Shown: positions 45,663-55,483 of the stretch, one piece after another
How the letters are laid out: every line of letters begins with the position of its first letter
Position numbering within the stretch: the first letter of the stretch is position 1
DNA from: PALSA-188 sp963720075
GTDB taxonomy: Bacteria; Acidobacteriota; Terriglobia; Terriglobales; Acidobacteriaceae
Reading direction: 5' to 3'
Assembly (NCBI GenBank): GCA_963720075.1
Contig: CAVREG010000005.1
Location: 239,541 to 303,540, forward strand
DNA: 64,000 nt
Notes under the pieces: generated by a model
Told to the model about the DNA's origin: nothing
Databases searched by the model: none
The model's input: the letters and a program-made list of their open reading frames with translations, nothing else
Made by a program: the position numbers and the translations under genes

Positions 45663-46570
45663 ATGGTCAATTACTACAACTCCATTGAGCCTGACCTCCA
45701 GGAATGGGCTTTGAAGCAAGCTGTCTTCTTTACCGCTTCTGCCCCATTATATGGTCGCCATATCAACCTCTCTCCAAAAGGCTTGCCCGCAACGTCGTTT
45801 AGTATCCTTAATCCTAATCTCTGTGGCTACGTCGATGCCACCGGATCAGGCATTGAGACGGTATCTCACATCCTCGAGAACGGCAGAGTGACGATCATGT
45901 TCTGTTCTTTTGAAACGAGTCCGCGCATCATGAGATTTTTCTGTACCGGGCGTGTGGTAGAGTGGGACGAGCCGGACTTTGAAGGCTGGCTGAAGAGGAT
46001 GGGAAATAAAAGGCTCGCTGGTATGCGGGCTGTGATCCTGCTAGATGTTTTCAAGGTAAGCATGCGATGTACCGAGGCCCATTGAAAGAGCAGTCGAAGG
46101 TTGCCAAACGACCGCTCCTCGCGACAACCCGACACTTTGTGGTTTTCTAGTCTTGCTTCATTGTCATGCTCCCATTTAGAGGTGCCAACGATTTGAAGGT
46201 CCAAACATCATGCGGCTTCGCCGTTCCATTGCTTGCAATACGGCCTAATCCCAAAGATCCCTCAAGGCAAGAACCGTACTTCCACGATCGAGATACACTA
46301 GGGCACTGGGCTGGCAAGCAGGTATCGGCAGGCACGCTTCATGAGTATCAGGCGAAGAACAATAATAGTTCACTAGACGGGTTGCCAGGTTTGCGTGCAG
46401 CGAGAAGAGATAAGGGCGAAAGATTGTGGTATAGAGACATGAAGATAAAGTTGAGGAGAAATTTCATGTGGCAAATGGTGGTCGTGGCTTTGCTCTCATC
46501 GTTGATGACCATTTTCAGCATGCAGATTCTTGGTCTGACAACTATTCAAATACCGCTGGCACAGAGATGA
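45663..46570 (+). CDS. Pyridoxamine 5'-phosphate oxidase-fold protein with C-terminal membrane helix, two exons
   Basis: Exon 1 (45,663-46,055) has the flavin-binding split barrel: FFTASAPLYGRHINLSPKGL, then RVTIMFCSFETSPRIMRFFC and a GRVVEWDEPDF segment. A 143-bp intron (GTAAGC... to the AAG before 46,199) restores the frame to VQTSCGFAVPLL, a segment characteristic of fungal members. The C-terminus (46,470-46,560) has a hydrophobic helix MWQMVVVALLSSLMTIFSM, probably a tail anchor. About 254 residues. Exact acceptor site is inferred from frame. Catalytic role unknown; FMN or F420 binding is possible. Confidence 0.75.
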
Positions 46571-48608
46571 ATAGGCAAGAGAGATTTTCATTCGAAAAAG
46601 AAGTGGCAATTTCAAGCTGCGCGCAATTGAAAGGAGCATAGTACTGGAAGATTTGTTTCTGCAATATACTCTGCATCATTTGTGGCTCTCAATTCCTGAC
46701 GTGTTTCTCGACCTATTTACTGCCCTTCTGTCACGATCTGCCATATAAGGTCTCCACTGATGAATCTCACAGGATGTGAGATTCGTTTCGTCCTTTTGGG
46801 CCAGATGGCCGAGTGACAGAGGGAGCCTTACCCTTCAAGTCTATCCATACAAAACCTCGGAGGCCAACCAGGACCATGCGCTCGTGTTGCACAATTGAAA
46901 CGGACCCTGGCAGGGATTTTGCTTGCCCAGGGAGGCTTCAACGCCACCCAGACTCGAATTGCACGCTGAGGTAACCGAATCGAGATTTTTGTACACAGAT
47001 TGAGATCTGGGACTCAACCTCAGGGCCGGAGGGGTCTCGCGAGCGGACAAATCAGATGTGAGCCGCCTTACCCGAGATAAAGATGACGCTCGCCAGTTTC
47101 CGAACGGTACGCAATCCACGTCCGCCCATGCTAGACACCAATGGTGGATCTTCTCGGGATCCTAAAGCTTCTCTATCCGACCGCGGCGAAGAATGTTGGC
47201 GGAGATATTGGAAAATGACCCCTTCGACCTTGTCGAATTGCAGTGCTAAAGAGTGCGCTTCAGGCCTTCATGAAGTAAGAGCTAGGCTAAGACTTCCAGC
47301 AATGGTGATGTAGAATCATTTCAATCTTACTCCAGATCCGTGTCTTCTTCAAACGCCAACACCGTCCATCCTTAGCCCTCTACCTAACCATATTTGGTGA
47401 GAATACGAAAGCCCTCACCTTTCGCACAAACATAATCAAGCTCGTGTTAGTCCTTTACCTAGAATTTCTTTATCCCGTTATTGCTCCTCTCACACAGCCA
47501 TGTCAGCCTCTTCATCCAAATGCCCCAACACCAACCCATCCTTGTCCCTGTCTCTTGCAACTTCCACAGACGCCAATGAGATCGCCCCAACCTTCTTCTC
47601 CGGCTTCTGCGAAGAAGAGTGCTTCTGGGCGATGATTCTTAAAACCGTGTCGGCCGTTGCACGGGCGTTGGTTTTTGTGATGAAGGATCCATACACACGC
47701 ATTTTGAAGTCACAGACTAGCTCACAGGCTGGATCATCTCTTCCGGTCACTGGGTCTTGTCATGGAAGAAGAAGACAAGCAGCCACTGGGAGAAGAGAAA
47801 GGGCGTTGGGTGGATTTTTTGAGCCATTGTGATGAGGAGCTGGCGGATACCTTGTTTGGCGCATTTGCAGAGAATAGGCATTAGATGATGGGCGAGGAGA
47901 TGCAATACTGTAAGTGACTGAGTTGAACGCGGCCTGCGTCATGATAATGATCCAGCACATGTCTGCTCATATCCTATCAAATAGGATTTGAGAATGATTT
48001 CTCTAGTGACAAAAGCAACCGATCACGTCAATTTGCTGACGGATCAGCCGGATATGGAGCTGCTCTATACTGCAGAAGGACACAAAAGCCAGGGTGTAGG
48101 TCCATGATGCTGAAATATGGATGCGACATGGCGGATCGCGACGGCTTAGAAGCGTGTATTGACACAAGCCCAGGTGGCAGGCCGCTGTATGAGAGGGTTG
48201 GATAGGTTTTTGCGAAGCAGACCAAGCTACCGAGATTTGACTATTACTACGATTTTGGCATTAGGCAGCCACAGAAGTAGGATTGGTGATGAGAGGTGAT
48301 TGCCAGATTCGTTAACGAAATCTCGTGCATTTCTGTTCTGTTCTGTAGCTACACGGTTTGTCACGAGTAGATGGCTGACGAGCTGTTGTACGCTCCACCT
48401 CAGATCTTGCTGGCCCTTATGAGCACTTTAGCAGGAGGGCGAGGGCTCGTTCTCATCACGCTCGATAGACTGAACGAGCTACTGCTGCGAGAAGAACCTG
48501 TACTCCTTTCTCCACCGCTCATCCACAAAGGTTCTGGCATTCCCGGGGCCGTTCTGCATACCCATCCTTGAATGCCACTAGCGCGATTCTATCCATGATA
48601 GCCCTCGA
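46571..48608. other. Fungal intergenic region with weak antisense frames
   Basis: Around 47,490-47,830 both strands are open for 86-110 codons. The minus frame contains KMRVYGSFITKTNARATADT and the plus frame FFSGFCEEECFWAMILK; neither has a recognisable motif, and they cannot both be real. Elsewhere nothing protein-like was seen. Confidence 0.3.
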
Positions 48609-50676
48609 TCACAGTTTTGCCTCATTCTCTAGAAATTTAGTGGGTATATCTACATACCTCGCTCTTAGAAATTCTGCGACGTTCTTGCCCAGGAAGTCAA
48701 CGCTCGCTGTACTAGTGACGCCGCGGTCCAGCAGGTTACGGAACAAGAAATGCACAGCGCCGAGATTAGGGAGCTCAAAGCGCTCGATCTCGATCTTCGG
48801 GACGCGTGCGGGGTTGTATTCCTGGCCAAGGAGTGCCTTTATCGTTGCGGTGGATAGGAGAGACCGAAGCCACTCGTAGGTCTCTTTGGAGTGGGATTGG
48901 GAACCTGCGCGGGAGATCCAGAATCCGCAATTACAATCCGAACCCTTGTCGCCGGAGCGGGCATGCACCAGGGTGCCGAGCGGAAGGCGCTGTTTCGGAC
49001 CAAAGGGGTCGTTTGAGAGATCTACTGGGTTATTGGTGGCTTCTTGCGAGGGCTGGCGCTCAGGAAATGTCATTGTATTTCTGGGTGGGGGGGATCGGGA
49101 CGTCCATATAGATATCTGGCCACCGTGTCTGCAGGTGCGTAGTATGTCTAATAGCCGATTGAGGGATTAGTGTCACGTAATATTCAAAGTACGGTTTGGG
49201 AATGCCCTGTCGGAAATCCAAGTGAAATGTAGCCCCAGGATATCCCTGCATTATATTGTCGATTACAGGGCGGAGAAACTTCTTTGGAGCAATTGAAGAA
49301 GACTCTCGTGCCTGCGCAAATATCCGAAAGGTGGCAGTTGCTGCATTCTGATTGTCCGCGTCCGGGGCGGCGGAGCCAAGTACGGAGAAGGAGAGTGTTG
49401 TATATTTGGGTATATACGGGGCTAGGCCACGGCGGAGCTGGGCTTCCAGCATACGTGCCTTTGCAGGAACATCTAGACCAGTGAGGAAGTAGGATGCTTC
49501 GGCCTGAAAGCCACCTCGCGCGGTCAGGCCGACCTTTGTTGTTGGAGGTGGAGGTAGGGCGCGGACGCCATGGAGAGCGACACGGTTGCTGGAAAGTTGT
49601 TCGAAGGAGATTTCGTTGAGCACGGCCGTCACGTCACTGTTGAAATACCAGGGGCCTTGGATCTCATAAAGCAGTTGAGACGTACATGTGTCGACCGTCA
49701 CGGCGCCGCCGGAATGCATTTGCTTCGTAATGACTACAGAGCCTTTAGACGAGATCTCGGCGATGGGGTAGCCAATGTCGGTCCAGCCGCCGTGAGGAAG
49801 ATGTTCCAGTGACTTGAAGCCGCTGTAATTGCCTCCGCAGACGTAATTGCTACACTCGATCACTGTGGATACGTCAGCCGTTTGATCTCCGATGTTAATT
49901 GGACTTTCCAGAGTATTTGAACAGCAAATCCGCTGTGAAAGGGCATGAAAGGAAACAGTATTAGGAAATTGAAGACAGCATCACAGATTCTACGGGATGC
50001 TTACGGTGGCCTGCCACGAAGGCATTTGCGAGTTCATCAAGTTGGTGGCGCTGCCAGTTGTGGTACCAGTATGCTGCGCCAATGACCGGGCTGGCATCTG
50101 AAACACGGCCACATATGACAATCTGTGCCCCTTGAGAGAATGCTTCGGCAATGCCCAAGCCGCCAAGATATGCTTGGGCATATATTGGATCGAAGTTCCA
50201 CGACGAGAGGGTTTCGCCGGTGTAGATATTCTTGAAGGTACTGCGCCCACTCTCCAACGAAGATTTGACGGCGCCAAGGACCTCATCGCCAGATATCCAT
50301 GCCAACTTGAGCTTACTTGCAAGACCTTTCTTGTGAATCATATCACGAACGGCCTTGTAGAGCCCTTCCGTATCGCTGGCGCCGGCATTAACTGCCACTT
50401 TGATCCCATACTTTGCCAGGTCGGCCAAAGCAGGCTCTAGAGCTTCCAAGAAAGACGCTTCAATGCCGGGCTAGCTGTTACCAAGGGATTTGCATCTGGG
50501 CTCGCAGTCGAGCTTAAGTTGATCTTGCGTGCGGCCGCCACAACCATATTGGCCTCTGACATGTAGTCAGAGATTATCACATCCACAGGGTCAGATGGAT
50601 AAGCATGGGCAAAAGCAGCCATAGCATGTCGCCGATCAGAGGCTGAGCCGGACGCCCTACATAGGTAGTCAGCCAT
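48609..50676 (-). CDS. AtuA/DUF1446-family protein, at least two exons, two apparent frameshifts
   Basis: Relative of AtuA, a protein linked to acyclic-terpene breakdown and found widely in fungi as DUF1446. Exon pieces: 50,676-50,005 (ASGSASDRRHAM, then DVIISDYMSEANM and the VAVNAGASDTEGLYKAV segment), a clear 142-bp intron (50,004-49,863), then LIECSNYVCGGNYSGF and the LPLGTLVHARSGDKGSD C-terminal domain to 48,609. One base is missing near 50,469 (SPGIEASF would be restored), and a C7 run near 49,089 shifts the frame again. The true 5' exon may lie further upstream. Role in fungi is unknown. Confidence 0.7.
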
Positions 50677-51267
50677 CACAGTGTCTGTGGCATCTCGTGT
50701 GTTGCAGCGTGACCAGTTTCGGGGACATGCGTGCACCTCACCACACATACTCTGTGATGGGCCACATATTTTATCGAGGCGGTCTGTTCCATGAATCTAC
50801 TGGTCACAGTACCGAACGCCATGAAGACTAGGAGAGATTGATCTCTTACCCAGCAATCCGGACAGGACGGCTTCTCTTCTTCAGAGACATCTTATCCCAG
50901 GGTAATAAACCTTCAAGCATCAAACCAAGGGGTTTCAACGGGAGGAGCTTTTCTTCAGAGGGAGGCATCAGGTCTATGCCTCATATATTGCCGTTCAATT
51001 GACCCCGAGAACCGCTCATGTTCGGTTGGAGATGGAAACAGTGATGGAAATCGCCGAGGCTCATGGGCAGCTCTTGGCGTGAGGGGAATCCGAGCGTACT
51101 TGCACTCGCACTTGAGGTCCGCATGCTCAACTCGATACCCCTGTAGGAACAGGCATTGTTAGAGTGTGTGAAGAGGCAAATATCATGTGAATTCTAGTCA
51201 ACACTTGCGCTAGAACCCTCTTGCCAATGTCATCTCATCATCCCTCTTATAGACCAATCCCAAATTT
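50677..51267. other. Gap between the AtuA-like gene and the PAQR gene
   Basis: May contain a missing 5' exon of the AtuA-like gene: an acceptor-like CTATGTAG precedes the first recognised codons near 50,665. No other gene is seen. Confidence 0.35.
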
Positions 51268-52770
51268 TCACATCGTACAACAATCCTCCCGAGTCGCCCT
51301 ACTAAAAGCGTCATTGAAGAACGAAATCATGGCCGTATAGTGAAATAGAATGCCACCCAATACCGCCAAGTGCCATATATTGTGGCTGGCACCTGCATAG
51401 TCGAAGCGGCCGGGCCACCACTTCTCCGGGACCTGCGCGGCATAGATGATAGCCCCAATCAGATACACGGCCATGCTCTTCCCTATTGGCGCGTAGAAGT
51501 AGTAGCTCCAGGCCGGGCCTCTTGTGAGGTTCAACTGGATGACTGGCGCGAAGCCCGTTGTGGCTAGAGTGACGTAAAAAGCCACCCGCGCCCACGCCAT
51601 ATCCGCTCGATTGAAGGTGGGATGCCACGGGAGTACGGTGCCGAGAGCGCCCATCACGGCAGTGAAGGTCATGTAGATGGCTCGAGAGACTGGCTCGCAG
51701 TAGAAGGCCGTCCATTCTGTGGAGAGGATACTAGCAGCAACTAGAAAGGATATGCCAGTATAATCGACGCAAGCGAAGCGGTCGAGCAGTACATGGTCTG
51801 CAATGCTGTTCATTGTGTGCCACACAGTCGAGCAGATCAAGCATTTGCAGGCGGCAGCGAAAAAGCATGCCGCAATTAGAACATCGGTCTTTGAGCTGAG
51901 CGGAAACGTGGCGCTTGCAGGGTAGAAATGGAAGGCGATGGCGAGGACTATCACGAGCCCAATGGCATGAGACCAAATGTTGACCGATTCGTTCGACGGT
52001 CGGAAGATCGACAAAATGCATTCGATTTTTGAACTGCTGAAGCGATAGCCTTGCAGGATGTGCGGATTGACTTGCCACGGAACCGGAAGATCTTCATATC
52101 GGATCAACCTCGTTTCGGCAGCTCGGGCCAAAGCATGGGATACGCTCTCTGACATCAGTTCTTTCGCACGCCTCGCTCGATCAATGCCTTCGTCTAGGAT
52201 TTCTCTGGTATGTGCAATGGAGCTGTCAACACGTTTCCACCCTTCGTCGAAAGCAGCCGATATATGGCCTTGTTGAGCATGTGCGCGGGCTTCAAGTTCG
52301 GACAAATAGCCCTCCATCAACCTCATTCCTGCTTGGGCCTTCTGCTCCAGAGTGTCTCTTGTAGCGAGCACATCATTGTACCTCGTCTCCAGCGTTTCCA
52401 CCAGGATTGTTGCTCTTTGCTTTGCAGCTCCCCATATTAACTCCCGCGAAGATTGTGAGCAGGAGTCTCGGACAGCTTGTAGTGCCGCATAGCCCCGCTT
52501 AAGTTTTGCGTCGAACTGCAGTGCCTGCTCTTGCCGGTAATTCTCCAGCCATTCAAGTCGCCGTTCTAACTCTGAAAGGAAGAGATCAACACGGACAAAG
52601 ACTGCATCGGCGTCACAGATGCTTGAACGTCGTCTCCGGAAAGCATCGTAGGAGTGCCGTCTGCCGTGTCGGAGGAGTGGGGAACGTTCAGACTCCCGGG
52701 CAGTACTTGAGGCCCGAGTCGCCGAGTCAGTTGTCTTTTCCACAGTGAGGGAGCCAACAGAACAACTCAT
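51268..52770 (-). CDS. PAQR/AdipoR-hemolysin III family membrane protein (Izh3-like)
   Basis: A 500-residue intronless gene. The first 235 residues are hydrophilic with heptad-like helices (LFLSELERRLEWLENYRQEQ, ALQAVRDSCSQSSRELIW), likely coiled coil. The second half has seven membrane helices with PAQR motifs: PHILQGYRF, ESVNIWSHAIGL, CSTVWHTMNS, FACVDYTGISFL and ASHNIWHLAVLGG, whose Ser/His/Asp residues form the zinc-dependent ceramidase-like site. The long N-terminal extension matches the yeast Izh3 type, implicated in zinc and sterol homeostasis. Confidence 0.87.
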   Translation of the reverse strand: MSCSVGSLTVEKTTDSATRASSTARESERSPLLRHGRRHSYDAFRRRRSSICDADAVFVRVDLFLSELERRLEWLENYRQEQALQFDAKLKRGYAALQAVRDSCSQSSRELIWGAAKQRATILVETLETRYNDVLATRDTLEQKAQAGMRLMEGYLSELEARAHAQQGHISAAFDEGWKRVDSSIAHTREILDEGIDRARRAKELMSESVSHALARAAETRLIRYEDLPVPWQVNPHILQGYRFSSSKIECILSIFRPSNESVNIWSHAIGLVIVLAIAFHFYPASATFPLSSKTDVLIAACFFAAACKCLICSTVWHTMNSIADHVLLDRFACVDYTGISFLVAASILSTEWTAFYCEPVSRAIYMTFTAVMGALGTVLPWHPTFNRADMAWARVAFYVTLATTGFAPVIQLNLTRGPAWSYYFYAPIGKSMAVYLIGAIIYAAQVPEKWWPGRFDYAGASHNIWHLAVLGGILFHYTAMISFFNDAFSRATREDCCTM

Positions 52771-53357
52771 TGCCAGTCACTCCAGGGCTGGCTATGGGCG
52801 CATCAGTTGGGGGAATGCGAAAGGAGGTTGGATTCTGCGCGGTTAGTTGGGTTACCAATTGGCTTAGAAAGAACGAAGTCTAAAAGCTGAGAAATAGTGA
52901 GATATACAACAGGTGTAATATGGTCAATAGACTTTCCAGAAAGGACAGTGGAGGAAGTGGCAATGGAAGTGACTAAGGAGCAGGCGCAGCTGAAAAAGTT
53001 CCGCGCTATGTTTGTTTCGTGCAGCGGAGGCGCTGCAAATCTCCCACATGCAGCGCTAGAAAGTCCCAATTGGTCCGGCATCCGATTTGATCGGCTTCCA
53101 AGGCGCAAACTATTGGGAAAAGTGATTTCTGGTGAGCATCACCAATATTGGGTCATGCGCACACGGTTCTGATTGACAACTTCATTCACTAGCCAGATGG
53201 TGCGTGCAGCGGACGCTCAACAATGGTCATATGCTCAGATCAGCTTTGCCCTTGATTCATTACAGGTAATTCAGGAAAAAAAAGCACTCCTCCGATGCCG
53301 CGATGATTCGTCCTTCTATAGGTCAGAAATGCCCCAAGGAACTGTTCCAATCATCCA
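52771..53357. other. Intergenic region between PAQR and THO5
   Basis: Holds the PAQR promoter on its left and the THO5 3' flank on its right; a 91-codon plus-strand frame (52,897-53,172) overlaps both and shows no motif. Confidence 0.4.
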
Positions 53358-54062
53358 TCATACATCCTTTTCCATAGCCTCCTCTATCGGTTTTAGGCCG
53401 TCTATTATAGCCTCAAGCTTCTCATCCATCTTCCGTAGCTCCTCTTTCTTCTGCGCATTTTCCTTGACTAGACCTTCTTTGGCCTTGACCAGTTCCAAGC
53501 GCTCTTTCTCCATGCGCTCGCGCTCCTGTCTCTCATGTTCGATGCGCAACGGCATTATTTCTTCTTCCGATAACATTGCATGCTCGGGGAAGAGGTGGAG
53601 ATATTCGTCAAGGGGGAGTAGCGGTAGATGCGTGTATGAGTGGCTAGGGAGGGCACCAATTTCAGTTTCTTCTCGGTGTCCGGCAGTGTTTCTGAATATG
53701 CAGGGTTCGACTTACTCATAGCCTTCGCATCCGCCAATCTCTCCCATAAGGTGTCTCTGTTCGTAGTACAAATTCTGTAATTGTAGCAGTAGTCGATCCA
53801 CCTCCTGTCGTGCTTCTGCAGTCTCTTGTTTGGTAGTTCGAACACCAAAAGCTGCGCGCCTATTATGACCTCGTAGCTGGGCGAGGAGAGAAAAAAGCAT
53901 CTTCTGTTGCCTTGAGAGGTTCAGTTGGGCTTCCTGAGAGGGCCTGTTTGACTGGTTATCGGAAAGCCATGTTAGGATCTCGAGCGTTTGGTCCAGCGTA
54001 GCTTGCGAGGTCAAAAGTAGCGGGCGTAAGGTGGGGTCGGTGATGAGGTCTTCTACCGCCAT
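53358..54062 (-). CDS. THO complex subunit 5 (Thoc5/FMIP-type), two exons
   Basis: Exon 1 is 54,062-53,716 and exon 2 53,643-53,358, with a 72-bp intron (GTAAGT... CCTAG); together they give 210 residues, a normal length for filamentous-fungal THO5. The diagnostic stretch LQNLYYEQRHLMGEIGGC, the splice-joined HLPLLPLDEYLHLFPEHAML, and a long C-terminal coiled coil (MPLRIEHERQERERMEKERL) are visible. The THO complex couples transcription to mRNA export in the nucleus. It is divergent from the tRNA methyltransferase gene with 245 bp between the start codons. Confidence 0.85.
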
Positions 54063-54307
54063 TGTTTAGGTGCCGATTGCTGACGAGTCAATTGTTGACG
54101 ATATGGTCACAGTTTGAATTAGAATGCGCTCGAAGACACGAAATGAGAGCTGAGACGCGGGAAGCACGTCCGGCACTCTCCGCACCAAAACTCGCCCAAA
54201 ATAATATTGGAAGGGAAAAATACAAACCGCAACTACGCGCGTTTGTTGTGGCAGGTCAGTGGATCTGCTGCGTGGTGCTTGAACAATAGCATTCCAAGCT
54301 CTACGTG

Positions 54308-55273
54308 ATGGATGAAACTCCACCACATCGCTCGCATGACCCAGCCACGAATACCAAGCGAACAGACCCATTCCAGTTCGGCCAACGATATCTTGAAGCG
54401 GATGACGATGTATTCGAGTACAACGCTTGGGACCATGTCACACCAGATGACGCACACTACGCATATTGTGAAGAGCAATACATGAAACAGAAAGCTCAGC
54501 CCGTATCTGACTTCGACAAGGCACGATTTAACGACAATCCGCAGAAGTGGTGGGATCTGTTCTACAAGCAGAAAACAAGTACATTCTTCAAGGACCGCAA
54601 GTGGCTGCGGCAAGAGTTCCCGGTTTTGGAAGAAGTAACGAAGCCTGACGCCGGGAAGAGGGTTGTGCTTGAAATTGGGGCTGGGGCTGGAAATACAGCT
54701 TTTCCTATCCTCAGGGAGAACCAAAATCCCAACTTGAAGATTCACGCCTATGATTTCTCAACGAAGGCAGTGGAAACGATTCGAGCCAGTCCAGATTACG
54801 ATGAAAAGCATATACAGGCGGAGGTATGGGATGTTGCTGCTGAGGGCAACATGGGTCTGCCGCCGGGTCTTGCAAAGGGCAGCGTGGATATTGTTGTCAT
54901 GATCTTCATCTTCTCAGCTTTGAGCCCAGCACAGTGGACGCGAGCTGTTACCAATATCTGGAAGGTTCTGAGACCTGGCGGGATAGTGTTGTTCCGGGAC
55001 TACGGTCGAGGTGACCTTGCGCAGGTCAGATTCAAGGCGGGGAGATGGATGGATAACAACTTCTATGTGCGAGGTGACGGCACAAGAGTCTATTTCTTCG
55101 AGAAGGATGAGTTGGCAAAGATTTGGGACGGCAGCTCAAGCCAGTTAGATGGCGTGAAAGATCACTTTGACATTCTTGACCTCGACGTGGATAGAAGGCT
55201 CATCGTGAATCGACAACGAAGAATCAAGATGTACAGGTGCTGGATTCAAGGGCGCTTTCAAAAACCTGGATGA
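54308..55273 (+). CDS. tRNA (cytosine-32 N3) methyltransferase, Trm140/METTL2-like
   Basis: A 321-residue intronless SAM-dependent methyltransferase. The N-terminal region with WDHVTPDDAHYAYCEEQY and ARFNDNPQKWWDLFYKQKT is specific to the METTL2/6/8-Trm140 branch, followed by the SAM motif VVLEIGAGAGNTAFPIL, IHAYDFSTKAV, and VLRPGGIVLFRDYGRGDLAQ. The family makes 3-methylcytosine at position 32 of tRNA-Thr/Ser in the cytoplasm. The ATG at 54,308 is the first in frame. No actin-binding extension as in yeast Abp140 is present. Confidence 0.9.
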   Translation: MDETPPHRSHDPATNTKRTDPFQFGQRYLEADDDVFEYNAWDHVTPDDAHYAYCEEQYMKQKAQPVSDFDKARFNDNPQKWWDLFYKQKTSTFFKDRKWLRQEFPVLEEVTKPDAGKRVVLEIGAGAGNTAFPILRENQNPNLKIHAYDFSTKAVETIRASPDYDEKHIQAEVWDVAAEGNMGLPPGLAKGSVDIVVMIFIFSALSPAQWTRAVTNIWKVLRPGGIVLFRDYGRGDLAQVRFKAGRWMDNNFYVRGDGTRVYFFEKDELAKIWDGSSSQLDGVKDHFDILDLDVDRRLIVNRQRRIKMYRCWIQGRFQKPG

Positions 55274-55483
55274 CATTCGAAAAACGCTCGGAGAAGTAAA
55301 AACCCGAAGTCGGCGGCCCTGGAATGTCCACAATACTGGAAGATTCATGTATGCAATACATCATCGGATTTGCTATAAATCTGGCGTCTTCCAAGCTATA
55401 TCCTAGCAAGGCTATCCCACAGACAGTGTAACGATATTACGTCCGTCTGAACTCATGATCCTTCGGCTTCTCGACTACCGACC

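Noticed and set aside
46795..46850. tRNA-Leu/Ser-like string (GATGGCCGAGTGACAG)
   Set aside because: The acceptor stem, anticodon stem and T-loop GTTCRANYC box do not form around it.
47490..47832. Small fungal gene on either strand
   Set aside because: The two antisense frames are equally plausible by composition, and neither has a recognisable motif or splice sites.
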